From the NCBI GenBank assembly GCA_900556625.1, contig USPQ01000134.1:1-5143 (forward strand): a stretch of DNA of 5,143 nucleotides, given 5' to 3'. How positions within the stretch are numbered: the first letter of the stretch is position 1; each line of letters begins with the position of its first letter. Below the pieces are notes generated by a model. That model was not told the origin of the DNA. It did no database searches and worked only from the letters and a program-made list of their open reading frames with translations. Below, in pieces: positions 1 through 5,143 of this stretch. The stretch is from an uncultured Bacteroides sp. (GTDB taxonomy: Bacteria > Bacteroidota > Bacteroidia > Bacteroidales > Bacteroidaceae). Made by a program: the position numbers and the translations under genes.

Positions 1-1050
1 CTTGGTGCTAAAATGCACGAGTTTGCAGGTTATAATATGCCTATTGAATACTCCGGTATTATTGACGAACATCTGACGGTCTGTCAGGGTGTCGGGGTAT
101 TTGATGTATCCCATATGGGAGAATTCTGGGTGAAAGGTCCGGAGGCATTGGCTTTTCTTCAGAAGGTGACTTCCAATAATGTGGCGGTACTGACTCCGGG
201 AAAAATTCAATATACTTGTTTCCCGAATGATAAAGGAGGAATTGTAGATGACTTGCTGGTATATCAGTATGAACCGGAAAAATATATGTTGGTAGTCAAT
301 GCCGCTAATATTGAAAAGGACTGGGACTGGTGCGTTTCTCATAATACGGAAGGAGCGGAATTGGAGAACGCTTCGGATCACATGGCGCAACTTGCTGTGC
401 AGGGGCCGAAAGCGATTCTTGCTTTGCAGAAATTGACTGATATTGATCTGTCATCAATTCCTTATTATACTTTTAAAGTCGGAAAGTTTGCAGGTGAAGA
501 GAACGTGATAATTTCCAATACCGGCTATACGGGTGCAGGAGGTTTTGAACTATATTTCTATCCGAATGTGGCTGATACTATTTGGAAAGCGGTTTTTGAA
601 GCCGGTGAGGAGTTCGATATCAAACCTATCGGTTTAGGATCTCGCGATACACTTCGGTTGGAGATGGGATTCTGTCTGTATGGAAATGATTTGGATGATA
701 CTACTTCACCGATAGAAGCTGGACTTGGATGGATAACTAAGTTTATAGAAGGTAAAGAGTTTATCAATCGTCCGATGCTGGAGAAGCAGAAAGCAGAAGG
801 AGTAACCCGTAAATTGGTTGGCTTTGAAATGGTTGATCGTGGAATTCCCCGTCATGGGTATGAACTTGTAAATTCGGATGGGGAGAAGATTGGGATCGTT
901 ACTTCGGGCACTATGTCGCCTACCCGCAAAATTGGTATCGGCATGGGGTATGTGAAACCGGAATACAGCAAGGCAGATACGGAAATTTGTATCGATATGC
1001 GTGGTCGTAAATTGAAAGCGGTCGTGGTAAAACCTCCGTTCAGGAAATAA
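1..1050 (+). CDS. gcvT: Aminomethyltransferase, glycine cleavage system T protein (5'-truncated by window edge)
   Basis: The T protein transfers the methylene carbon from the aminomethyl-lipoyl H protein to tetrahydrofolate and releases ammonia, in the cytoplasmic glycine cleavage system. The reading frame is open from base 1 to the TAA at 1048-1050, giving 349 visible residues. The ATG at base 13 is not the true start: the residues before it (LGAK) continue the conserved N-terminal T-protein block (compare LCGARMVDFHGW in E. coli), so roughly a dozen residues lie outside the window. Visible motifs are IDEH and FDVSHMGE early on; GGIVDDL, whose Asp pair (codons at 247 and 250) includes the counterpart of human AMT Asp101; AVQGP; NTGYTGAGGFELY; and GLGSRDTLRLEMG. 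The C-terminal GCV_T_C barrel runs from about RKLVGFEM to the end and contains TSGTMSP. Nothing looks damaged. Identity is very secure; only the start is missing. Confidence 0.97.
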   Translation, partial: LGAKMHEFAGYNMPIEYSGIIDEHLTVCQGVGVFDVSHMGEFWVKGPEALAFLQKVTSNNVAVLTPGKIQYTCFPNDKGGIVDDLLVYQYEPEKYMLVVNAANIEKDWDWCVSHNTEGAELENASDHMAQLAVQGPKAILALQKLTDIDLSSIPYYTFKVGKFAGEENVIISNTGYTGAGGFELYFYPNVADTIWKAVFEAGEEFDIKPIGLGSRDTLRLEMGFCLYGNDLDDTTSPIEAGLGWITKFIEGKEFINRPMLEKQKAEGVTRKLVGFEMVDRGIPRHGYELVNSDGEKIGIVTSGTMSPTRKIGIGMGYVKPEYSKADTEICIDMRGRKLKAVVVKPPFRK

Positions 1051-1078
1051 TTGAATATTTATAGAAATGCAGATTAAC

Positions 1079-1110
1079 GTTGCTCATTCCATAGATTTAT
1101 TATAATTTTG
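1079..1110 (+). promoter_or_regulatory. Putative Bacteroides-type promoter for the antiporter gene
   Basis: TAATTTTG at 1103-1110 matches the Bacteroidota -7 consensus TAnnTTTG exactly. GTTG at 1079-1082 matches three of four bases of the -33 element TTTG, with a 20-bp spacer, which is within the usual range. Transcription would begin around 1115-1120, leaving a leader of only about 10-16 bases before the ATG at 1131. The promoter suggests the antiporter is transcribed independently of gcvT. I see no U-tailed terminator hairpin for gcvT in the 80-base gap. Confidence 0.65.
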
Positions 1111-1130
1111 TCAGCAAATATGATGAAATA

Positions 1131-3404
1131 ATGTCTCAGTTACCTACTCTTATAGCCGATCTCGCACTGATACTGATCTGTGCAGGCATCATGACTTTAT
1201 TATTTAAGAAGTTGAAGCAACCTTTGGTTTTAGGATATGTGGTTGCCGGCTTTTTGGCAAGTCCGCATATGCCTTATACGCCTTCCGTAATGGATACTGC
1301 GAATATTAAGACATGGGCGGATATAGGTGTTATCTTCTTGTTGTTCGCTCTCGGACTGGAATTTAGTTTTAAGAAGATAGTAAAAGTGGGTGGCTCTGCT
1401 ATTATTGCCGCTTGTACTATTATTTTCTGCATGATTCTGTTGGGTATAGGCGTTGGTATGGGCTTCGGCTGGCATAGGATGGATAGCCTGTTTTTGGGTG
1501 GTATGATTGCAATGTCCTCTACTACGATTATTTATAAGGCTTTTGATGATCTGGGGTTACGGAAAAAACAGTTTACCGGCTTGGTCTTGAGTATCTTGAT
1601 TTTGGAAGATATTTTGGCAATTGTGTTGATGGTCATGCTTTCCACAATGGCTGTAAGCCATAATTTTGAAGGTACGGAAATGTTGGAAAGTATCGGTAAA
1701 CTATTGTTTTTCCTAATTCTCTGGTTTGTGGTCGGTATCTATCTAGTACCGGAATTCTTGAAACGTTGCCGTAAACTGATGGGAGAGGAGACTTTGCTTA
1801 TTGTGTCGCTGGCACTATGTTTCGGTATGGTGGTTATGGCGGCTAATACGGGTTTCTCCGCTGCTTTCGGTGCGTTTATTATGGGATCTATTTTGGCGGA
1901 AACAATTGAAGCGGAATCTATCGACCGATTAGTGAAACCTGTTAAAGATCTTTTCGGAGCCATCTTTTTCGTATCGGTAGGAATGATGGTGGATCCGGCG
2001 ATGATTGTAGAATATGCCATACCTATTCTTGTCATTACTTTGGCGGTTATTTTGGGGCAGTCCGTATTCGGAACATTTGGAGTAATACTTTCCGGCAAAC
2101 CATTGAAGACGGCTATGCAATGCGGCTTTAGTCTGACGCAGATTGGTGAATTTGCATTTATTATCGCATCTTTGGGAGTCTCGCTGCACGTGACAAGTGA
2201 TTTTCTCTATCCGATTGTGGTGGCTGTTTCCGTCATCACTACTTTTCTGACTCCTTATATGATTCGTCTTGCCGAACCGGCTTCTACTTTCGTAGATGCT
2301 CATCTTCCCGTTTCATGGAGGAAATTTCTGATGCGCTACTCTTCCGGATCGCAGACTGCGCTCAATCATGAGAACTTATGGAAGAAGTTGATATTGGCAA
2401 TGGTACGCATTACTGTCGTTTATTCTATTGTCAGCATATCGATCATTGCGCTTTCTTTTCGTTTTGTCATACCTTTCTTTAAAGAGAACCTGCCTCATTT
2501 GGGAGCTTCTTTACTTGGAGCTGTGTTTATCATTCTCTGTATTGCTCCATTTCTGCGGGCTATTATGGTGAAGAAAAACCATTCGGTGGAGTTTATGACT
2601 TTGTGGCACGCCAATCGTGCAAATCGCGCTCCGCTGGTATCGACCATTGTGATTCGCATTATGATAGCGGCACTTTTTGTTATCTTTGTGATTTCCGGAT
2701 TATTCAAGGCGTCTATCGGCCTAGTTATCGGAGTTGCAGTGCTGGTAGTGTTGCTAATGGTATGGTCGCGCCGCTTGAAAAAGCAGTCTATCTCGATTGA
2801 ACGTCGTTTTTTCCAGAATCTTCGTTCCCGTGATGTGCGCGCGGAATATCTAGGGGAGAAAAAACCGGAATATGCCGGACGCTTGTTATCGCATGATCTC
2901 CATCTTGCCGATATGGAGATTCCTGGTGAGTCTGCTTGGGCGGGAAAGACATTGATGGAACTGAATTTAGGAAAGAAGTTCGGAGTTCATGTTGCTTCCA
3001 TTCTTCGCGGAAAGAGACGGATTAATATTCCGGGTGGTTCTGTCCGTCTGTTTCCAATGGATAAAATACAGGTGATAGGGACGGATGAACAATTGAATGT
3101 GTTTAATGAAGCCATGCAAAATGGGACAAAGGTGGATTGGGATGTGTATGAAAAGAGTGAGATGACTCTAAAACAATTAATTGTTGATAGTGATTCCATG
3201 TTTTTAGGTAAGACCATTCGTGAATCGGGCATTCGGGATAAATATCATTGTATGATAGCAGGTGTTGAAAGTGAGGATGGAACATTGATGATTCCGGATG
3301 TGAATGTGCCGCTTGAAGAGGGTGATGTGGTCTGGGTGGTAGGTGAAAAAGAGGATGTATACCAATTAGTCAATCAAAAAAACGAAAAAGTACAAGTCGG
3401 ATAG
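1131..3404 (+). CDS. KefB/CPA2-family cation:proton antiporter with tandem RCK_C (TrkA_C) domains
   Basis: This is a predicted inner-membrane monovalent cation (K+ or Na+)/H+ antiporter of 757 residues. Residues 5-380 form the Na_H_exchanger core, with many hydrophobic segments and family motifs: LLFALGLEFSF (70-80), SSTTIIYKAFDDLG (129-142), LILEDILAIVLM (156-167), GFSAAFGAFIMGSILAE (241-257), FFVSVGMMVDP (279-289) and QIGEFAFIIASLG (337-349). Asp160 sits where the ion-binding Asp of CPA2 proteins is expected, preceded by Glu159; KefC has Gln-Asp here. After a soluble linker (380-415) come about four more hydrophobic helices (419-446, 458-478, 503-523, 526-545) that the minimal family lacks. 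A basic linker leads to two RCK_C/TrkA_C domains, about 587-660 and 677-749. Each shows the GKTL/GKTI, IPG or IPD, and DxxxVxG pattern. There is no GxGxxG Rossmann RCK_N domain. The ATG is supported by the promoter just upstream. Transport class is secure; the transported ion and the regulatory ligand are not determinable from sequence. Confidence 0.9.
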   Translation: MSQLPTLIADLALILICAGIMTLLFKKLKQPLVLGYVVAGFLASPHMPYTPSVMDTANIKTWADIGVIFLLFALGLEFSFKKIVKVGGSAIIAACTIIFCMILLGIGVGMGFGWHRMDSLFLGGMIAMSSTTIIYKAFDDLGLRKKQFTGLVLSILILEDILAIVLMVMLSTMAVSHNFEGTEMLESIGKLLFFLILWFVVGIYLVPEFLKRCRKLMGEETLLIVSLALCFGMVVMAANTGFSAAFGAFIMGSILAETIEAESIDRLVKPVKDLFGAIFFVSVGMMVDPAMIVEYAIPILVITLAVILGQSVFGTFGVILSGKPLKTAMQCGFSLTQIGEFAFIIASLGVSLHVTSDFLYPIVVAVSVITTFLTPYMIRLAEPASTFVDAHLPVSWRKFLMRYSSGSQTALNHENLWKKLILAMVRITVVYSIVSISIIALSFRFVIPFFKENLPHLGASLLGAVFIILCIAPFLRAIMVKKNHSVEFMTLWHANRANRAPLVSTIVIRIMIAALFVIFVISGLFKASIGLVIGVAVLVVLLMVWSRRLKKQSISIERRFFQNLRSRDVRAEYLGEKKPEYAGRLLSHDLHLADMEIPGESAWAGKTLMELNLGKKFGVHVASILRGKRRINIPGGSVRLFPMDKIQVIGTDEQLNVFNEAMQNGTKVDWDVYEKSEMTLKQLIVDSDSMFLGKTIRESGIRDKYHCMIAGVESEDGTLMIPDVNVPLEEGDVVWVVGEKEDVYQLVNQKNEKVQVG

Positions 3405-3416
3405 GAGTGTTATGCC

Positions 3417-3424
3417 TATTTTTG
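3417..3424 (+). promoter_or_regulatory. Putative -7 promoter element for the HIT gene
   Basis: TATTTTTG fits the Bacteroidota -7 consensus TAnnTTTG and lies 12 bases after the antiporter stop codon. No TTTG-like -33 element is found at the expected 19-21 base distance, so the promoter is either weak, activator-dependent or fortuitous. If it is used, the leader would be about 25 bases of A/T-rich sequence before the ATG at 3456. Read-through from the antiporter gene, 51 bases upstream, is the alternative. Confidence 0.45.
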
Positions 3425-3455
3425 TAAACGATAAAAACTTAAAAATAATAATATC

Positions 3456-3881
3456 ATGAAGAGCGATCCGAAAGAATGTCTGTATTGTCAGAATAATGAA
3501 ACGCTGCATAATCTGATGATTGAGATTGCGCAGTTGAGTGTGTCACGTGTATTCCTGTTTAAGGAGCAAACCTATCGCGGGCGTTGCCTTGTTGCTTACA
3601 AGGATCATGTGAACGATTTGAACGAGTTGAGTGATGAAGACCGTAATGCTTTTATGTCAGACGTTGCACGTGTTGCCCGTGCCATGCAAAAAGCTTTCCA
3701 GCCGGAAAAGATAAATTATGGTGCATACTCAGATAAGTTGTCTCATTTGCATTTTCATTTAGCGCCTAAATATGTGGATGGACCGGATTATGGAGGTACA
3801 TTCCAAATGAATCCGGGAAAGGTTTATCTGACTGACGCGGAATATCAGGAACTGATTGATGCAGTTGAGGCAAATCTGTAA
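3456..3881 (+). CDS. HIT-family nucleotide hydrolase/transferase, zinc-type
   Basis: This is a cytoplasmic histidine-triad protein of 141 residues, the usual size for a single-domain family member. The triad is His97-Leu-His99-Phe-His101-Leu, followed by Ala-Pro-Lys, where the middle histidines form the nucleotide phosphate-binding and nucleophile site in known HIT enzymes. Cys8 and Cys11 (CLYC), His51 and His97 match the four zinc ligands of the zinc-binding HIT branch. Family members hydrolyse adenosine phosphoramidates, AMP-linked lysine or dinucleoside polyphosphates; the substrate here cannot be chosen from sequence. The start at 3456 keeps the N-terminal CLYC motif near residue 10, as expected. 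The leader has no Shine-Dalgarno sequence, only A/T-rich bases. The gene is convergent with the Hsp15-like gene, and no pathway link to its neighbours is evident. Family assignment is very secure. Confidence 0.93.
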   Translation: MKSDPKECLYCQNNETLHNLMIEIAQLSVSRVFLFKEQTYRGRCLVAYKDHVNDLNELSDEDRNAFMSDVARVARAMQKAFQPEKINYGAYSDKLSHLHFHLAPKYVDGPDYGGTFQMNPGKVYLTDAEYQELIDAVEANL

Positions 3882-3900
3882 ATGATAATCTAGAGTCTAC

Positions 3901-3914
3901 GGTTCACGGTTCAC
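3901..3914 (+). repeat. Tandem 7-bp duplication GGTTCAC
   Basis: GGTTCAC occurs twice in direct succession (3901-3907 and 3908-3914). The second copy forms the outer end of the left arm of the neighbouring inverted repeat; the first copy has no partner on the right side. It is consistent with a small duplication at the element border. Confidence 0.6.
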
Positions 3915-4040
3915 CACAGAGGACACAGGGGACACAGAGGTTGTATATCGAAGCATACCTATAATTGTATTAAGAGTATAATCATGGATAGTGCCTAAAA
4001 GACTCTTTCCTCTATTTCCTCCGTGTCCTCCGTGGTGAAC
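3909..4040. repeat. Long imperfect inverted repeat made of 9-bp units, between convergent genes
   Basis: The left arm 3909-3940 and right arm 4009-4040 are each 32 bases and complementary at 27 of 32 positions, with an uninterrupted outer 9-bp stem (GTTCACCAC with GTGGTGAAC). They enclose a 68-base A/T-rich loop. Each arm is itself three tandem 9-bp units: CACAGAGGA, CACAGGGGA, CACAGAGGT at 3915-3941, and TCCTCTATT, TCCTCCGTG, TCCTCCGTG at 4008-4034. The right arm ends on the first base of the Hsp15-like gene's stop codon (4040-4042), so the element fills most of the 158-base gap 3882-4039. As minus-strand RNA three of the five mismatches become G-U pairs; as plus-strand RNA only one does. 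Neither side has a run of Ts, so this is not a standard intrinsic terminator, although it could still end or protect transcripts. A further possible 6-bp stem lies in the loop (3972-3977 with 4002-4007). A MITE-like remnant is another reading. Confidence 0.85.
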
Positions 4041-4456
4041 TATTCTTCAAAGTCAAAATCGAAGTCAAAATCGTCCATAAACTCCGGAGTTGTAAATTCT
4101 TCCAGCTCGCGGCGGTCTTTTTTAGTTGGGCGTCCGGTTCCGCGTGCACGGTCTATGAATCCGCTGATTTTGCTCATTTCTAACAATTCGTATTGATCGG
4201 GAGTAGTGACGTTTTCCATCATCTCCGGTACTAACTTTGCACCTATGCGCTTTTCGATAGCCTGCAGTACCTTGAAGGAATAGGTGATAGGTGGCTTTTT
4301 TACCTGTATGACATCTCCCGGTTTTACCATACGGGCAGCTTTCACCAATGCGCCATTGATGGTGACGCGTCCTTTCTTACAAGCTTCCGCTGCAATTGTG
4401 CGTGTCTTGAAGATGCGGACAGCCCACATCCATTTATCTATTCTTGCTTCCGCCAT
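4040..4456 (-). CDS. Hsp15/RqcP-like S4-domain RNA-binding protein
   Basis: This 138-residue protein starts with an S4 RNA-binding domain: RIDKWMWAVRIFKTRTIAAEAC, then the GRVTINGALVKAARMVKPGDVIQV strand-turn region (about residues 5-53). This is the signature of the Hsp15 (HslR/RqcP) family. E. coli Hsp15 binds free 50S subunits carrying peptidyl-tRNA, and B. subtilis RqcP works in ribosome-associated quality control. A basic stretch, RARGTGRPTKKDRR (about 103-116), probably contacts rRNA. The tail then switches abruptly to acidic: residues 128-138 are a run of Asp-Phe pairs ending in Glu-Glu, encoded by a 12-bp tandem repeat. The ATG at 4456-4454 lies one base after the pth stop, so the two are very likely co-transcribed and translationally coupled. 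Family assignment is strong; whether it acts as Hsp15 or RqcP is undetermined. Confidence 0.9.
   Translation of the reverse strand: MAEARIDKWMWAVRIFKTRTIAAEACKKGRVTINGALVKAARMVKPGDVIQVKKPPITYSFKVLQAIEKRIGAKLVPEMMENVTTPDQYELLEMSKISGFIDRARGTGRPTKKDRRELEEFTTPEFMDDFDFDFDFEE
4050..4073 (-). repeat. Perfect 12-bp tandem repeat encoding Asp-Phe-Asp-Phe
   Basis: AAGTCAAAATCG (plus strand) occurs twice without mismatch, at 4050-4061 and 4062-4073. On the coding strand each unit reads as alternating Asp and Phe codons (GAT TTT GAC TTC/T), producing the Asp-Phe run near the C-terminus of the S4-domain protein. Because the unit is a multiple of three, gain or loss of copies would change tail length without breaking the frame. 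Confidence 0.9.
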
Positions 4457-4457
4457 T

Positions 4458-5027
4458 TTATTTCTTATTAAACTGGTTCATTGTGATATCAATTCCGGCA
4501 AGGCAAAAACTCTTGATGATTTCTCCAGCTGTTTCCAATCTTTCATTCATTGTTTTCCAGTCTTCATCAGTGAAGTGTCCGAGTACGTAATCTATTTGTC
4601 CGCCACGAGGAAAATCATTTCCGATACCAAAACGCAAGCGGGCATAGTTCTGAGTCCCTAATGTTGCAGCGATATGTTTCAAACCGTTATGTCCGGCATC
4701 GCTTCCTTTTCCCTTCAAACGTAGTGTTCCGAAAGGGAGTGCCAGATCGTCTACTACAATCAATACATTCTCTAGTGGAATGTTTTCTTTTTGCATCCAA
4801 TAGCGAACGGCTAATCCGCTTAGGTTCATAAAAGTAGACGGTTTCAACAGTATCAATTGGCGACCTTTGATCGTGAAATTAGTGGTGAATCCGTAGCGGC
4901 CGTCAATAAAAGGAGGAGCACTGTTGGTTTTAGCCAATGAATCTACCGTCATAAATCCGATGTTGTGGCGGGTCTCATGATATTCGGGACCAATATTCCC
5001 CAGTCCGACAATTAAATATTTTATCAT
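4458..5027 (-). CDS. pth: Peptidyl-tRNA hydrolase
   Basis: Pth cleaves the ester bond of peptidyl-tRNAs that fall off ribosomes, returning tRNA to the pool; it is cytoplasmic and usually essential. The 189-residue length is typical of bacterial Pth. It opens with IVGLGNIGPEYHETRHNIGF, giving Asn11 and catalytic His21 (E. coli Asn10 and His20). PSTFMNLSG (63-71) supplies Asn68, VVDDLALPFG (91-100) holds the conserved Asp93/Asp94, and GSDAGHNGLK (108-117) supplies Asn114. RLRFGIG and VLGHF complete the expected blocks. All key residues are present. The ATG begins directly at the conserved IKYLIVGLGN block, so no other start fits; the leader just before it is A-rich without a Shine-Dalgarno sequence. 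The gene is followed after one base by the S4-domain gene, forming a two-gene translation-rescue unit. Confidence 0.97.
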   Translation of the reverse strand: MIKYLIVGLGNIGPEYHETRHNIGFMTVDSLAKTNSAPPFIDGRYGFTTNFTIKGRQLILLKPSTFMNLSGLAVRYWMQKENIPLENVLIVVDDLALPFGTLRLKGKGSDAGHNGLKHIAATLGTQNYARLRFGIGNDFPRGGQIDYVLGHFTDEDWKTMNERLETAGEIIKSFCLAGIDITMNQFNKK

Positions 5028-5143
5028 TGTTTTTTCGGTAAAACAGTTCGTTAATGTAGAAAGAGAAACGCAGATTAATACAAATTAATGCAGACTGAAC
5101 ATCTGCTTTAATCTGCATTAATCTGCGTTTGAAGTATATCTCT
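5028..5143. other. Intergenic region upstream of pth (no gene seen)
   Basis: No supportable reading frame is visible in these 116 bases on either strand. Apart from the inverted repeat at 5066-5130, the segment holds a 38-base A/T-rich pth leader. The last 13 bases might be the end of another gene or more spacer. No exact TAnnTTTG element for pth is present, so its promoter may lie further right, outside the window. Confidence 0.6.
5066..5130. repeat. Inverted repeat of 10-bp units upstream of pth, potential long hairpin
   Basis: The arms 5066-5095 and 5101-5130 are complementary at 26 of 30 positions around a 5-base loop (TGAAC), with 14 perfect outer base pairs (AAACGCAGATTAAT with ATTAATCTGCGTTT). 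The right arm is three tandem 10-mers of the form ATCTGCnTTA (the last ends GTTT), and the left arm is their diverged complement. As minus-strand RNA three of the four mismatches become G-U, so 29 of 30 positions pair; as plus-strand RNA none is rescued. It lies 38 bases upstream of the pth start, in the transcribed direction from any gene to the right. The minus-strand sequence just past the stem is pyrimidine-rich (TCTCTTTC) but not a T run, so a terminator or processing hairpin is possible without being canonical. Confidence 0.85.

Noticed and set aside
1069..1083. GCAGATTAACG between gcvT and the antiporter gene, resembling one unit of the 5066-5130 repeat
   Set aside because: It is a single short copy without a partner arm or tandem neighbour, and it overlaps the inferred -33 element. 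Chance similarity in A/T-rich sequence is the simplest reading.
1739..2303. Two overlapping minus-strand reading frames of 119 and 124 codons inside the antiporter gene
   Set aside because: They lie opposite strongly conserved transporter motifs, show low-complexity shadow composition and resemble no family; they are antisense artefacts of the real gene.
3909..3941. CRISPR array
   Set aside because: The 9-bp units are directly adjacent with no spacers, and no cas gene is present.
3909..4040. Conventional bidirectional Rho-independent terminator for the convergent genes
   Set aside because: The loop is 68 bases long and there is no T-tract after the stem in either direction. A role in 3'-end formation is possible, but the standard definition is not met.
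4284..4661. Plus-strand frame of 125 codons across the S4-domain gene and pth
   Set aside because: It is antisense to two clearly conserved genes and spans their junction, with no recognisable protein features.
5081..5088. TTAATTTG on the minus strand as a possible -7 element for pth
   Set aside because: It misses one consensus base, has no TTTG-like -33 partner about 20 bases upstream, and lies inside the hairpin arm whose repeat structure already explains it.

Overview
The window looks like ordinary chromosomal housekeeping sequence from a Bacteroides-type gut Bacteroidota. Three things support this. Two intergenic regions carry the -7 element TAnnTTTG of the Bacteroidota primary sigma factor. 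The start codons have A/T-rich leaders and no Shine-Dalgarno sequence. The proteins also read like Bacteroides orthologues as I remember them. The species cannot be fixed from the sequence alone.

Layout, left to right. (1) Bases 1-1050 hold the glycine-cleavage T protein gene gcvT, cut at its 5' end by the window edge; the ATG at base 13 is internal. (2) A short gap with a good promoter leads into a 757-residue CPA2/KefB-like cation:proton antiporter (1131-3404). It has an added membrane block and two tandem RCK_C/TrkA_C domains, but no NAD-binding RCK_N domain. (3) A second -7 element at 3417-3424 precedes a zinc-type HIT-family hydrolase gene (3456-3881). (4) A 158-base gap between convergent genes is largely filled by a 132-base inverted repeat whose 32-base arms are built from 9-bp units. 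(5) On the minus strand, pth (peptidyl-tRNA hydrolase, 5027-4458) is followed after one base by an Hsp15/RqcP-like S4-domain gene (4456-4040). (6) Upstream of pth, 5066-5130 is a second inverted repeat, built from 10-bp units.

Functionally, the minus-strand pair forms a translation-rescue unit: Pth recycles peptidyl-tRNA, and Hsp15-type proteins act on 50S subunits still carrying peptidyl-tRNA. The plus-strand genes (one-carbon metabolism, ion homeostasis, nucleotide hydrolysis) have no obvious common pathway, and two of them appear to have their own promoters.

I see no mobile-element gene, CRISPR array, tRNA or rRNA, and no convincing undescribed multi-gene system. The most interesting parts are the two intergenic inverted-repeat elements, which seem to fold better as minus-strand RNA; the tandem RCK_C tail of the antiporter; and a repeat-encoded acidic Asp-Phe tail on the Hsp15-like protein.
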